NCBI RefSeq assembly: GCF_000002425.4
Contig: NC_037255.1
Span: forward strand, 25,307,196 to 25,371,195
DNA from: Physcomitrium patens
Lineage: Eukaryota; Streptophyta; Bryopsida; Funariales; Funariaceae
Length of the DNA stretch: 64,000 nucleotides
Direction of reading: 5' to 3'
Below are positions 35,752 to 48,819 of the stretch, one piece after another (the first letter of the stretch is position 1; every line of letters starts with the position of its first letter). The translations under genes were made by a program, and so were the position numbers. A model generated the notes under the pieces. That model searched no databases and had not been told where the DNA came from. It saw only the letters and a program-made list of their open reading frames with translations.

Positions 35752-37435
35752 TGTCATGATGTAATATAGATAATAAATAAAAGGGTGAAGAAAATATCAT
35801 GTTTTGAGGATCTCACTTCAAAAATATTGTAGCAAATTATCTTGGAAAAATAGATATTAGTCAAAGGGTAGAAAAATTAAAGGTGCTAATACTACCTATT
35901 TGCAAATTATGCTTCTATTTACTTTATAAGGCCATAACTAAGGCAAACAAGGTAGATTAGAAAAATAAAGGATATAGGCATATGTAAGGAGGAGTTAGGA
36001 GTGCAAATTAGTAAAAATTACCTCAAGAAGATGAATATTGATACCCAGAGAGGGCCGGTTATGAACCAGGATCGAAATCAGACCCTGAGGCACAAAACTG
36101 AGTCTCAACAATGATTCCGGGACTCTTTGGCAAATCGGAGAGTAGGATTTGATAGAAGATTGGATAAGGTTTGTATGGGTGTTGGTTTTGGGTGATTCGG
36201 ATCTGTATTGACTTTGTAATAGCTTTGCAAAGTCAAGGTTTGTTTCAAATGACTTGGATTTTATGAAATAAAATAGGATTTACGTTTTGGGTGATTTCAA
36301 GAGTTTTGTAATAGATCTACGGGTGAAATTTTGTGGGTTTATGGTTATAGTTGTGTTTAATATGTGTTATGAACATGAGCTTGATCTAACGGTTGAATTG
36401 AGGGATATTGAAGTATAAGTGGATCAAGGTCTCAGAAAGTAGAATTTTAGGTCCAATGGAGGTTTTTGAGATTTCTTGTAATATATTGGTTGAATTGGAG
36501 TAAAACTTATGTAAGACGATATAAAACTTGTTTTTCTATGTGTATGAGAATTTTGAGATCAATTCAAAAGGTGTAAAAGAGAGATATTGGCTCTGGAAGA
36601 TTGGCATTAAGATAGGAGAAGGAGGCCAGCCAATATTCGAGCACATTTTTGAGGATATCGTCAATTTGGTAACTTCGATCCTTATCAAATTTTTTGTACT
36701 TATTTTTAAGTTATTTTTTTAGAATTTTTCAAAATTTTAGTTAAGATCAACGGTTTATTCATTAGTTATTGAGGTTTACATATGTTATAGGAATTATTAG
36801 GGTTTGATTTAGAGTTTGGTTAGGATTTGGTTTAGGATTTAGGGTTTGGATTAGGATTTGGTTCAGGATTTAGGATTTGGATTAAGGTTTGATTAGGAAT
36901 TAAGATTTGATTAGGATTTGATTTAGGATTTAGGGTTTGATTTAGGATTTAGGATTTGGATTAAGATTTGAATTAAGGTTTGGTTTAAGGTTTAGGATTT
37001 GGGTTAGGATTTAGTTAGGGTTTGATTTAGGGTTTAGGATTTGCTTTAGGATTTGGTTAGGATTTGGTTTAGGATTTGGTTGGGATTTGATTTAGGATTT
37101 AGGATTTTATTAGGATTTAAGATTCAATTAGTTTTGGCCTAAAGTTTGAATGAAGTTCAATAGGATTTTAACTAAAATTAAATTAAGATTGAATTGAGAT
37201 GTATTTGAATGACATTTTTGTTCTTTCTAATGTTTCTTTAAAAATTCCTATTGTTTGTTTGAAATTTCTTTGAGGTTTTTTTGAATTTGATTAAGCTTGC
37301 TTAATATTATTACGGTCTAATTAGACCATTATTAGTATTCTATTAGAATTAGGATTTTTTTATTACAATTTCCATTCTTCCTTCCACAGCTAGGTGCCTG
37401 AAGCATTTTCAAGCAAGACTTCACGTATTACGACA
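35752..37435 (+). mobile_element. Solo LTR F inside element E integrase region
   Basis: 1.68 kb from TGTCATGATGTAATA to CGTATTACGACA in the plus orientation. It matches, inverted, the 13,158 copy and copy D. Element E's integrase C-terminal coding lies on both sides, showing insertion after E. Central TTTAGG-rich tract at 36,790-37,125. Its outer ends resemble those of element E's own LTRs while the middles differ. Confidence 0.7.
36790..37125 (+). repeat. Telomere-like TTTAGG tract in LTR F
   Basis: Runs of GGTTTAGGATTT, TTTAGGGTTTG and variants. It is the inverted counterpart of the CCTAAA tracts at 13.43 and 31.06 kb. Confidence 0.75.
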
Positions 37436-40400
37436 ACGGTCCAAACCATCGCTTAGAGAACTTCTTTAAAGTACTATGTTGATTTTTCAAGCTACTATCA
37501 TAAACCAAAATCCAATCACCTTCTTCAATTGCTTTAGGCCTCAATCAATGTTGCTTATTAAATCGTGCCTTGTTTTGTAACCTCGCTCTTTTTAACCTTT
37601 CTAATGCTATTTGTACATCTTCTCGTCTTTGCTTTAATTGTTGAATTCTAATAGCTAAAAGTTCTTCTCTTGTCAATCCATCTTTCCATGGTAGCACACT
37701 CCAAGTAAATACTTTTTTTTCAATTGGCATAATTGATTTTTGACCTGTTATAAGCTCAATAGGCATATATCCCATTATTAAGCTATGAGTTGTTTGATCA
37801 GCCTATAATGCAAATGATAAAGGTCATGGCCATTCTCTAACCTTTCCATTACAAGCTTTAATTAATGCTTTTACAATTGATGGGTGACCACGCTCACTTA
37901 TTGCATTTCCTTCAAGATTAGAAGCAATAGTCAGTGATAGTTTAATTCCACATCTTTCAAAGAATTCATGAGCTTCTTGTGCATTTAATTCTCCACAATC
38001 TGCAGTGATTTTTTCTACACATCTGTAGCGGCAAATAACATCTTCAAGCAAAAATCTATAAATTCCTTCTGTAGATTTTGATCTCAATTCTCTTCTTTCT
38101 ACTTGATTTGATAAATCTTCATGAGCTAAGACCAAATATCTCATTTTCCATAACCCGATTGGCATAATAATCAAATCAACAACCCATTTAAAATGAATAG
38201 CTAGAGGATATGTAGGATGAAGACCATCTCGATGTCGTATATTAGAATACGTTTGACAAATTTTACATGATCCTACAAATAAGAGCACATCTCGATACTT
38301 ATTTTTCTACCAATATCGTTTCTTAAGCTTAGCAAAAGTAGCCCAAATTCCTCGAGGTCCCATCCATAAACTATCATGAAACTCTTTTAATAATTTTTGT
38401 TTCTCTTCCTTATTGCCTATCACTCCTTGTGGCATTCTAATTCTTTTCTTTAGTCTCTTCCATAAGAATCTTTTTTAAAGAAAAAATCCATATGTTTTTT
38501 TTTTTTTATTTGTTTAAATTTTTTGTAGACCAATTTTCTTGTTTAGTCAAGGTGTTCAAGTAATGACCAATATCCAATAATTCTCTTTCATAAAATTCTT
38601 CAAGAAATAGCTTGTCTTCTTGGTTAAGATTTGATACTCAATAGAATTTTGATCCAACATCATCAATGTCTTCAACCATTTCATCTTCTCTTTTATATCT
38701 TGCTCTAGATAGCATATCCGCTACTGAATTGTATTTTTTAACAACATGCTTAAATTCTGGATTTAATGACTTAATATAAGCAATTCATCTTAACATTGCA
38801 ATATCTGGCATTGAACAATTAGTAATCATTCCAAGTAATGGCAAGCAATCTATTTCAATTACTACTACTGCAACAATCAAATAATCCCTTTCAACTTTCA
38901 TAACCAAAACAACTCCCCAAAGTTCTCTTTTGACTTGCAAATATGCACATTGACGAGTACTTAAAACTTTAGCTCCAAATCAAACTGCAAATCTATTTCC
39001 TTTTAAATCATCTTGATCCACAGCCCATCGAATAGCAATAGGACTAGTATCCACAGTAAGAATTACTTGTCTATTACAGACATAATCAATTTTTCTTAAA
39101 ATTCGAGGTGTCACCAATAACACCTTTAGCTTCTGTATTGCTTCAGTATGCTTTCTTTTCCATTTAAATCAATAATCCTTATATAATAATTCATATAATA
39201 GATCTGCTACATGAGCATAATGAGGAATCCATATATGATAAAATACATAGGCTCCTAAAAACTTGCATACTTTTGTTAAAGAGTCACATGAATCCTTTAT
39301 CCTTCCAATTGCATCAACTTTGCTTGGATCTAGCTTTCTTCCATAAAATCCACACAAATGTCCAACAATAAGAACTTCCGTCATTCCAAATGTAAATTTT
39401 GCTCCTGAAAGTGTAAGATGAACCTCTTCAAGTTGAGTTAAAATCTTTTCACAATCTTGTATATAATCAACAACATATTTGCGATACCCCCTCTCATCTA
39501 AAGTTTCATCTTTTTCTCCTTTTTTACATCCTTTGATAGGAACATCATCTAAAAAAGGCATAGTTTTTTCAAGAATGAAGTTTCTTAGTACCTTGTTCAT
39601 CTCATTCATCATATGTGAAACTGAGTTAGTAGCACCTTGTGAAAGAGTACAAATTTTAAGCAATCCAAGTGGCATTCTCATTGTTGTTAGATCTCTACTC
39701 CCATGCACAAGTTGAAATTTATCATAACCCAAATATAAATCATCTATTGAATAAATTATCCTTCCCGCAAATACTTCTACAAACTCGTCTATTAAAGGTC
39801 CTATACCTACATTTCTTATAGTTACTGCATTCATTGGTTGCATATTTTGAATAAAACGTAACAATTTATTTTTCTTAGGCACTAAAAACCAACGACTAGA
39901 ATATGGAGCAAAAGAAGGCTCCAAAATTTTCATTTGTATCTTTTCTTTCAATAATTCTACCAATTTAGATAAATATGCCCTCGATACGAGAATCGGCCTT
40001 AAGTTCCAAGGCACATGAGGTACTCTAAAGATAACCATAGGAGCAACAACATTAGGATCTATGCATCTTATTTCACAAGACCTAGAGGCAAATTATTTAC
40101 CTCGTTTCGCAAGCATTTTTTTAAAATATTTAATTTCTGTTGGAAATAAAGAACCATCACATCTAATCTTCAATTCTTTAAAAGTCTCCTTTGTAAACTG
40201 ATGTCCAATCTTCTTTGGATCTCTTAAATTTTCTTCTTTTAATGCTTCTTCTATTTATTCCTTAGAATCTTCTAGTAAAGGTGTGGCAACAGGTTTTATT
40301 TTTTTATCTACTGTTTTATATTTTGTGTCTATAATAACTTCTGGTGCTTGAAAAGATTCAAGTATAGAATAAACCTCCCTTGAATGAATTTCCACAATCT

Positions 40401-42659
40401 TATCATTATCCCCTAATCCAATAGATGCAATTAATTCTAAAGAATCATCAAATCCATTTTCTTCATAAACACCTAAAATCTTCTCATCATCTTCTAATGT
40501 CCCTAACTTATATAATTTCCTTTCAATACTATATAATCTTTTTTTTTCTTTTCTTTTAAAATCATCAACTTTCTTATACATAATATTTTTATTCTCAAAA
40601 ATATCAATAAAAATTACATCAAAGGCACCTTCATCTCGCGAGAGTACTTCCTCTTTTGTACCTCCATAATCTCGCTTTATAGTGGTACTTCTCCAAAATC
40701 CTTAAATCCTTCAATAACCCTTAACAATGGTTTCTCCCTCAACCTATCTCGATTCCATTCATGATTAGGAGATACTATTAGAAATTACACAGCTTTCCTT
40801 CTATCTTGACTATGTATCCTTGTATAAGCAGAACCATCGTCAAGTACTTTTATTTCCATCTGTGTTGCCGTAATGTACGGTTGTCCTAAAATCAATGGAT
40901 AAGACATTGTATCTTGAACAAAGAAATGTTGTCTGTCGCAACATCTCCAATCCAAATTTTGATATCTTGACAAGTTTCATATAATTCGCCTCGCACGTTA
41001 TTAGCTGCTCATATTGTCCATCCATGTTCCATATCAATTGGCCATTTTTGCTTCTTATAAAGATCCTTAGACATGAGATTTATTTCAGAACCATGGTCGA
41101 CTAAAGCAAAAATTGGTTCTTCTACATCTCCTACTTTCACCAATACCTCAATAGTTGTCCTTGTCCAATGTTTCCGAATATAATGGCTTGAAGCTTCCAT
41201 TTCCTTATCACTATAATCTTCGAAACGTACTCGTTGATTATATCTATTCTTTTTATTTGTTGATTGATTGTAACCATTATCAACCTCTTCTTCATCTTTA
41301 TATAATCTTGCATCAAAAGCATGACTCATTCCAGCTTCATCCATTAATTACTTCTTTTGCTTAATGCTGTCAATGATAACACCATGAAACTCCTTCTTTA
41401 CAATTTCCAAAATTTCTTTCAATGCAAATTCCACCTTAGCATTTAATATATGTTCTTCCAATAACTCTTTTAAATTTGTTGTTACTTAAATATCACAAAG
41501 TAGCTTATAAGCAATTGATTTATCTTTTTCTTTTATCTTGTTTATTTTTTCTTCCAATGATGTTGAAGTATCCTTTATAGGCAATTCTCATGAAGCTGCC
41601 TCACGAGCCTTGTCTCCTCGAGTTTGCCTCTTAGAAGAATTTCTTTCTCTTGTATCATCAAAATTTCCTCGTCTCTTTTCTTCCATCAAAGCTTCATGTT
41701 GGCTCTTAGCAATATATGCATGAATTGAAAGAGACTCAACAGGATCGTCCCAACCTGTTGCACCTCGTATTGTAGCTGCAGTCCTCAATAATGCTTTCCG
41801 AGGTATTTTTCTCTTTTGCATTGTAGAAATGGCAGAAGCCCAAAATTCACTAGTTTCTATACTTCCACCAAAGTCATCATCTACTCTAGCACCATAACTT
41901 GCATTCTCTCGTGTTGCTATTCCATGTTCTATTAAATAATCTTGAATCAATGCTCTCATACTTCTTTTGCTAAAATTGGTTTGAAAGAGATCCTTTATAT
42001 CCTTTGATACAATCTTTCCATCTTTCCAACAAATAACTCCTTGCTACACCATATTATTAAATTCATTGCAATCCTTCCTAGTATGTGAAATGTCATCATA
42101 CCAGATACATCTTTGTATATACCCTTGATTTAAAACATTCTTCAAATTGTTTGTAGAAGTATTTTCTTCAAGTCTTGCCAATTTGATTTGAAGAACTTGC
42201 ATTCTACGTATAATTTCTTCAATTCCCATCTCTCCTTTCTTTCATAAAGATGTCGAAAGTTGAACAGTAGGCGTTGTCGGTTGTGTTGTATGTACTGGAT
42301 TTTTAGATGCTTGTACAGCTTTTGCAATATTACTCCTATCTTTCTTCTTTTTTCTTTTTGCAAGTAAATCCACCGCATTTTCAATATTTTTCCACTTTAT
42401 TGTCAATCCTTCATCTTCTTCTTTGTCTTCAAGAAGCAATTCTAATTTTCCTTGTAATTCTCTATCAGCAACTTGAAGAAATAATTCAACCTTATTTGGC
42501 TCTAATGTTAATTTTTCTACCTTCGATAATTGAAAATACTGCCTCTCAAATTCCCTTAGTAGCTCTATTGATTGTAAATTCTTATTAGGCCGCTCAATCC
42601 ATTCTAGAAATAATTTTTTAGTAACTTGATCAGTGTCCTCCAAGAAATATTTGCTTTTA

Positions 42660-43257
42660 ATTCATGTGAAAAAATCTCCCATGGATTAAGCTTTTACATT
42701 GAAATCCGAAATAGTTTGTATTTAGATGGTTGAAATCTACTAGCCTACCTGGATACTTGCAAACATTGTTTTATCTTCCACAACCAGACGTCCGGTGCGT
42801 TCTCAAGCAAGATAGCACTTAATACAATATAAGTGGTGAACTCGATGTAAAACGCTTGAGGTGGGAGGTATTGGGATTTGTTTATTTTTATTTTTATTTT
42901 ATAGAGAATGAGAATAAAAATTTTGAAGGAGCTTGAAGTGGAGCTTCTTCTAAAAGATAAAGTCTGTACATGGATCCATCCTTTACTAGTATGTTTCAAG
43001 CCTTATCATTATCTATGCAGCAATAGCAAAGCAATGATCGCAAAGAAGCTTTAGCAACCAAAGCTTTGCAAGCAATGTTCAATAAAATTGACCAATTTGA
43101 TGGAAAGGATATTTCAAAGTATTTAAGATATTGTGTTTGAGAAATGGAATTAAATCGGATTTCTGAGAAGAAGATGGTTGAATTATTTAGACTAGCCATG
43201 ATACCAAAGATAAGAGAGCATATTACCTCAATTATAGAGCATATTACCTCAATTATA
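42660..43257 (+). mobile_element. LTR end plus gag start in opposite orientation to E
   Basis: 42,660-42,835 matches the left end of element E's left LTR read in reverse. It is followed on the plus strand by a leader and a gag N-terminal segment (FDGKDISKYLRY, MELNRISEKK) of the same gag type as the minus-strand gag just to its left. These pieces lie head-to-head with E. Rearranged fossil fragments. Confidence 0.5.
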
Positions 43258-43611
43258 GGTTTTGTGCCTCGGGGTCTGATTTCGACCCAAGTTCATATTC
43301 GGTCCTCTTCGGATATCAACTTTCTTCTTTTTGAGGTAATTTTTACTAATTTGCACTCCTAACTCCTCCTTACATATGCCTATATTTTTTATTTTTTTTT
43401 TCTAATCTACCTTTTTTTGTCTTATTTATGGCCTTACAAAGTAAATAGAAGCATAATTTATAAAAACACAGCATTAGCACCTTTAATTTTTCTACCCTTT
43501 GACTAATATCTATTTTTCCAAGATAATTTGCTATAATATTTTTGAAGTGAAATCCTCAAAACATGATATTTTCTTCACCCTTTCACTTGTTAGCTATGTT
43601 ACATCACGACA
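43258..43611 (-). mobile_element. Partial F-type LTR
   Basis: Matches about 350 bp of LTR F (35,752 to about 36,110) in reverse orientation, from the GTGCCTCGGGGTCTGATTTC segment to a terminal ATCACGACA. Fossil fragment. Confidence 0.6.
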
Positions 43612-44934
43612 CCGCCGCCTAGAAGTCCTCGACTTACCATACCAAAAGTCACCTTTTTCTAGCCAATAGATCTCCAGATATTATAGAAATCCTAAACAAT
43701 TTCAATTTGCTAACTTTCGATATCTCTTTACACTCATGGTCAAATATCCTCTATCTGTTCCATTAGATTAACACAAACTTTTGCATGCACTCGCCATACT
43801 CAACCCTCTAGACACTTCTAAATTTCAACCATAGAAGTTTCTCCAATTTCACAAAATAGTCAAGAGTACTAGCCATATCTTTATTGCAAAAAAAATCCAA
43901 ATCACCAATACAAACACTGACTTTCAGCAACGATTGCAAAAGTCCTCCCAAATCCTATGAAATCCAATTCTACACCTTTCGAAGGAGCTTGAAGCTAGCT
44001 CTCTGACTCCAAAATTCCAATCTCCAAATGCCCTCTTTCTTTTCCTCTCATTTTCTTTAATTCCGTGAGGTCCCCTATTCTTCCGCCCTAGATTCCGAAT
44101 TGGAACAACAAACCTACCTCCATGGAATTTTCATCTCTAAAAGGATCTTTCCACGGAAAGGATGTTTTCTCAAAATGACATAGAGAACGGAATAGCTTGA
44201 AATAGAACCGAAGCCTCTGTATTTGGGACCCCATTGGATTGGCCAACGGAGTCAGGTCTCATACTGGATAAAAGGCCCATAATAGGACCTAGATTGGATG
44301 TCCTCGTAATTGGATCAAATTCGCCCTTCACATCAGACTCACCCGAATATTGAATTGGTCCTTTCTCTTTTTGTCAACTCTTAGTAAAAACGGCTCAGAC
44401 TCATTCCTCTCAATTTATTGGAGAATCTTGAGGACCTCAATTTATCCCCTCAATTTTTCCCTGGCTTTGGATCCGTTGATCCTGATTATTGATATGCATT
44501 ACATTGCTGATAAGTATGCGCTGACTGCTTGCTATTTCCACACACTGGCACGTAATTGTCACTAACTCTAGGATTCGAACATTCACTAGTATAATCACCA
44601 ATCTGTCTGCAACAGAAACAACAAAGTGATCTTTTTGTACATCTATTAAGCATATTGGATGTCTCTACTAGTATATACCTACTAAGCTTGTTCCATGTAG
44701 GATTAGAAAATGATCTTGGTCATCCCGTCCGTACGGAGGATACTTGGTTTGATGACGTCGATGGAGCATGCATTATTGTCATGTTCGGTGGTACAGCTTG
44801 TAATGGCATGACATTAATTGGCCCCTCAATATTGGCACTGGAATTGGCCACTGTTTTTAACATCCAAGATGACTAAATATTAATAAATCTTTTCTATTTA
44901 TATTTTCATCATATAGTCATGTTGCAACACGATA
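43612..44934 (-). repeat. Element E right LTR remains with captured gag segment
   Basis: Collinear with 34,115-35,452, differing by about 11% over the first 225 bp by eye. It carries the same gag-like segment as the left copy, so the capture was already in the LTR before this pair formed, unless later conversion copied it. Confidence 0.65.
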
Positions 44935-46260
44935 ATGCATAAAATTGCTTTCACATGGTGGTATGTGGATTAGAAAGAAATTCCAGTTGAAGTTTGTGAG
45001 CATCGAATTATATTGGAAGAGAACGCTACACCAATACGCCAAAGACAACATCGACTTAATTCAAAATACTCACTTATAGTAAAAGAAGAGCTGGATAAAT
45101 TCTTGGAGGTTGCATTTATTTATCCAATTCCTTTCAATAAATGGGTTTCACTAATTGTTGTGGTACCAAAAAAGAATGGAAAAGTTTGCATCTATCAAGA
45201 TTTAAAAAAATTAAATGCAGCTACTAAAAAGGATTATTTTCCTTTATCATTCACAGATAGTATATTGGATGCTGTCACTGGACATGAATGTTATCCATTT
45301 CTTGATGGATTCTTTGGTTAAAATCAAGTTAAGGTTGCAAAAGAAGACTAGTTAAAAACTACTTTTACTACGGATTAGGAGACCTTTGCCTATAAGGTTA
45401 TGCTGTTTGGGCTTTGTAATGTACTAGCCTCGAGAAATAGACAAAAATATTATATATTGGTAGCAACGGATTACATAACAAAATAGGCTGAAGCCGTAGC
45501 TACGAAAACCATACAGTAGTAAATTTTTTGTATGAAAATATTATTATTCCGTTTCGTTGACAACGAGAATTTGTTAGTGATCGAGGAACTCATTTTATAA
45601 ATAGTACAATCAAAGCACTTATGGCTAAATACAAAATAAAACATCGTAAGATTATACCGTATCATCCTAGAGCCAATGGACAAACAAAAAAGACTAATAA
45701 AATTTTATATAAAATCTTAACAAAAATAGTTTCAAGAGTGGAAACAGATTGGGACACTAAATTGTTCGCAGCTTTATAGGCATACCGTATTGCATATAAA
45801 GTTACTACCAATGCTATCCCTTTTCAATTGGTTTATGGCCAAGAAGCAATACTACCTATTAAATTGGAAGTCCAAAGTTTACGAATTGCTATAGATACTA
45901 GATTGGGAGATCAGGATTCATTACGGCACTGTTTAGAAGAATTGGAAAAATTAGATGAAACTAAAGCCAATGCATTAATGATAATGGAAACTACCTAAAA
46001 AAAAAAGAAGACTTATTATGATAGTAAGCTTAGACCAAAGGCTTTTATGCCAAATGATTTGGTACTTCTTTATGATAGTAAATTTAAAAATTTTCTAGGA
46101 AAATTTCAAGTTCAATGACATAGGCCATATCGAGTTATTGATGGATTTCCAAATGGTTCAGTACAATTGGAAGTTTTTATGGATACTAAATTTATGACAT
46201 GGATCAATGGCAATCAGCTTAAACTTTACTATACATAAACTCGGGACGGGTTTTTTGTTA
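44935..46260 (+). mobile_element. Element C RT and integrase region (fossil)
   Basis: RT fingers/palm coding at about 45.01-45.42 kb (VVVPKKNGKVCIYQDLKKLN, with the conserved R of the family's V-C-x-D-Y/F-R box lost) and integrase core at about 45.45-46.0 kb (LVATDYITK, RGTHFIN, HPRANGQTKKTNK), followed by an integrase tail and near 46,264-46,272 a purine-rich AAAAGGGGGAG. RT C-terminus and RNase H are largely absent. Broken fossil. Confidence 0.65.
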
Positions 46261-46272
46261 CAAAAGGGGGAG

Positions 46273-47519
46273 TCAATTCAATTGATTCGACCATAGTAAG
46301 AAGTAGGAGGGGAGCTCTTGACAAGCATCGTGTTTTCTTTTGTGGTTAACGAGAAGATGGCAAACATGGTGTCTGAGAAAGTAAGGTTGGAGATTGATTG
46401 GAAGGAATGGCAAGAACGACTGCAGGTAGAGGTTGCGTTGTCGGGGTAGAGGGAGTTTGCCTCAAAAAAACGTTGGGCTTCTGGCTATCACTAATTATTC
46501 AATCAAGCTTGAAAATAAGAGAAGCCCTAAGTTTATATATAATTTTTCTCTTTTTGAGTAATTACACCAAATACACAATCCTCAAGTAACCCACAACTTC
46601 CAAAATATGATAAAATCTTCTAAATCCTTATTTATTCTTATGTGGAGATTTTCCCGAATTTCAACACCTCATATCTCTTAATCCGACCGTCCAAAAATAC
46701 TCTAATTTTACATGAGGTACTGATGTATTCTTATTAACTTTTACAAAAAATTTCAACTGCAAATTCATTGCAGATCTTGAGATATCTTGAAATTCCTAAC
46801 AGCCGCTTCAAACCCTTGTCTTTTTACATCTGCGTGCAATTTTCTTCATATCTCACAAAATATAAGCTCAAATGCCACGAAATTTATATGTATAGCTTTT
46901 TAACACAAAATTTTACATTCTCCAAAAAGTTTGAGCCAAAAATTTGTTCGAAAACTCAAGTTATGGCTTCAACCATTACTACAAACAAACCCGCTTACTT
47001 ACTGCTTTTGATTTGGAAGTGTCGCCTTCAACTCCTTACAACTCCTTCATATGAACTCCAAAAGCAATAATTCTTTCATTAAAGATGTAGGCCTTGAAAT
47101 CGCCGTTCCAGTTGCACCTTTCGATCTTCAAAAGCTGCTGTAAAACTCCTCATACTCTCAAAAGAGTAACAGTATGTCTTAAATAAACACCTTAACTTCA
47201 AACGGTTATAACTTTTTCACCTTAATTCCAAATCCTCTAATTTTTGTACACAAATTGTTCTCCAAATTATAAACTTTACAACCTTAACTTCTAATTTCCA
47301 AATTCTTCCTTTAAAGTCGCCAAAACCCTTCTTAAGGTCGCGGGCAGCCTTCTCAAAGTCCATTGGGCATGGTATTCGACCAATAGGGATGAAGTTCCCC
47401 ATTCCTTGCCTTCATCCGACCATGCCTTGCTTTCATCCCTCCCAATTAGCTTCCTACTAGTTTAGATTTTCATCCTTAGGTTTCCACCTTTTTCCAAGGT
47501 TTCATACTAAACATTTAGG

Positions 47520-47554
<35 letters not shown>

Positions 47555-47703
47555 TGTCAAAATCAAAAGAAATAAAGAAACAAAATAAAGTTTTTTATAC
47601 CAACTCCTTTTAATTTAATCTACTAGCCACTCTAACATACATCTAGATTTATCAACATATAATATGTTTTAGCTAATTTTTACATACTGTAAGCATTTAC
47701 AGT
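46273..47703. other. Element C 3' non-coding region
   Basis: Between the purine-rich tract after pol and the small ORF at 47,704. No coding recognised. Holds a 30-bp (AT)n at 47,522-47,551. It is unusually long for a 3' untranslated part, so it may contain unrecognised insert DNA. Confidence 0.4.
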
Positions 47704-48015
47704 ATGACAACGTTGTTGCAGACTAAACTAGCTGGATTATCGAAGGAGGCTAATAATTTAGTGCAGACCAATATGCCAGTTTTAGCGACAACACCTTTGG
47801 AGATACCTTTGAAATCGACAGAAGAATGGCAGAAGATGTTGGAGGAGCGTGACAACCAAATTGCCCGACATGAGTCTCAGGTACATGAATTGGGTTTGTT
47901 GAATGAAGATCTGACGATGTGTTTGGATGGACAACCCTCGAACACTGAGGTAGATGACGAAGATGTAAAGAGGAGACGGTCATCAATTCAAAGGGTGGTA
48001 AGCCAACGCCATTGA
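47704..48015 (+). CDS. Extra 103-aa ORF before element C 3' LTR
   Basis: Whole open frame from ATG to stop, ending about 75 nt before the right LTR. Residues about 35-70 are rich in Glu, Gln, Leu and Arg with coiled-coil character, and the tail has an acidic run then KRRRSS. No known domain, signal peptide or membrane segment. Large plant Ty3/gypsy elements sometimes carry an extra ORF here. It may equally be a remnant of an inserted sequence. Confidence 0.3.
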   Translation: MTTLLQTKLAGLSKEANNLVQTNMPVLATTPLEIPLKSTEEWQKMLEERDNQIARHESQVHELGLLNEDLTMCLDGQPSNTEVDDEDVKRRRSSIQRVVSQRH

Positions 48016-48089
48016 TTGAAGAAGCCAATGCTGCTATGTCTTTATAAACTGAGGCTAAATAATGTTTGTGAGGATGCTGCACAGATACG

Positions 48090-48809
48090 TGTAGGGCTAT
48101 CTAGAATAGGTAAATAAACTTTGTGGTAACTTACTGGTTGGTTATTGATAACCTTAAGAATTAGACTGATGGTTAGGCAGTTTAGTTAGTAACAATAGGT
48201 TGTTAGTTGAATAAATGGTTAAGAATTCAAAGGGTCATAACCTTTGGAATCCGGTGGCTGACGGATCATCTTTTTGGTAGGATAAAAAGGTTAAGGAAAG
48301 AGAGAACGGGGCCAGACTATGAGAGTTGTAAGCTGAGAGCCAGACTGTGAGAGTCGTAAGCCGGGGCAAGCTTGGTGCTACCTCTTTTTGTTTCTTTGTT
48401 GTTGACGAGTAATGGATACTTTCTGAATACTGAGAAGTTATTTTGAAGTGCCAGACTGTGAAAGTCATAATTTCGTCTAATGAATTGAGAAACTGAATAC
48501 AATAGGTAAGCTGGAGATCAGTAATTGAATATATCTAAACCACAAAGAGAGTAAATGGGAGATGAACGGATAAGAATATGGAAGTATTATTGAATTGATA
48601 GTCGTAGAATGGATTATGGATTGAATTAAGATGGAAGTAATAAGCCTTGGTGTTTTGTAGTTTGATAATTGATTTCAGATTGCTAGAGTACAATCAATTG
48701 TGACACTAACAGACCCAATTCATATAACCAGTCTTTCCCCGTGTTTGAACCCACCTCTATTAGTTCAATTGCTTTGGTATATTGAAGCTTGAACACATCG
48801 AGAACAACA
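48090..48809 (+). repeat. Element C right LTR
   Basis: 720 bp matching 28,294-29,003. It ends AACAACA but is followed by TTTTGGCATCG, which resembles the beginning of element C's own PBS. A simple 3' LTR would not be followed by that, so the right copy may derive from a recombination event or another copy. Confidence 0.65.
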
Positions 48810-48819
48810 TTTTGGCATC

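Larger units (their letters stand above)
33673..44934 (-). mobile_element. Element E: fossil Ty3/gypsy nested in C
   Basis: Minus-strand element reading right to left. Right LTR remains 43,612-44,934, gag about 41.4-42.64 kb with a degenerate zinc knuckle near 42.1 kb, protease about 41.0-41.34 kb (LVDHGSEINLM), RT about 39.17-40.1 kb (PFLDDVPIKG), RNase H about 38.6-39.16 kb, integrase about 37.5-38.3 kb with its tail at 35.5-35.75 kb, a purine-rich tract AAGGGGTGGA just before the left LTR, and the left LTR 33,673-35,452. The leader end is rearranged, with pieces lying in the opposite orientation. Solo LTR F interrupts the integrase region. Broken at more than ten places. LTR divergence about 11% by eye. 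Confidence 0.7.
28294..48809 (+). mobile_element. Element C: fossil Ty3/gypsy, tRNA-Asp primed, with nested inserts
   Basis: Two directly repeated LTRs of about 0.71 kb lie 19 kb apart. Between them, on the plus strand, are a PBS, gag (29.2-30.75 kb), protease (about 32.8-33.1 kb), RT (about 45.0-45.4 kb), integrase (about 45.45-46.2 kb), a purine-rich tract and an extra ORF. The remainder is inserted DNA: LTR D (30,755-32,365) and element E (33,673-44,934). The coding part is broken at many places. The LTRs differ by roughly 7% over the first 250 bp by eye, so it is older than element 1. It lies within relic B. Confidence 0.7.

Noticed and set aside
35747-37440. Exact target duplication around solo LTR F
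   Set aside because: The flanking five bases (TACGA and ACGGT) are only partly alike. I do not claim a duplication without an alignment to an empty site.
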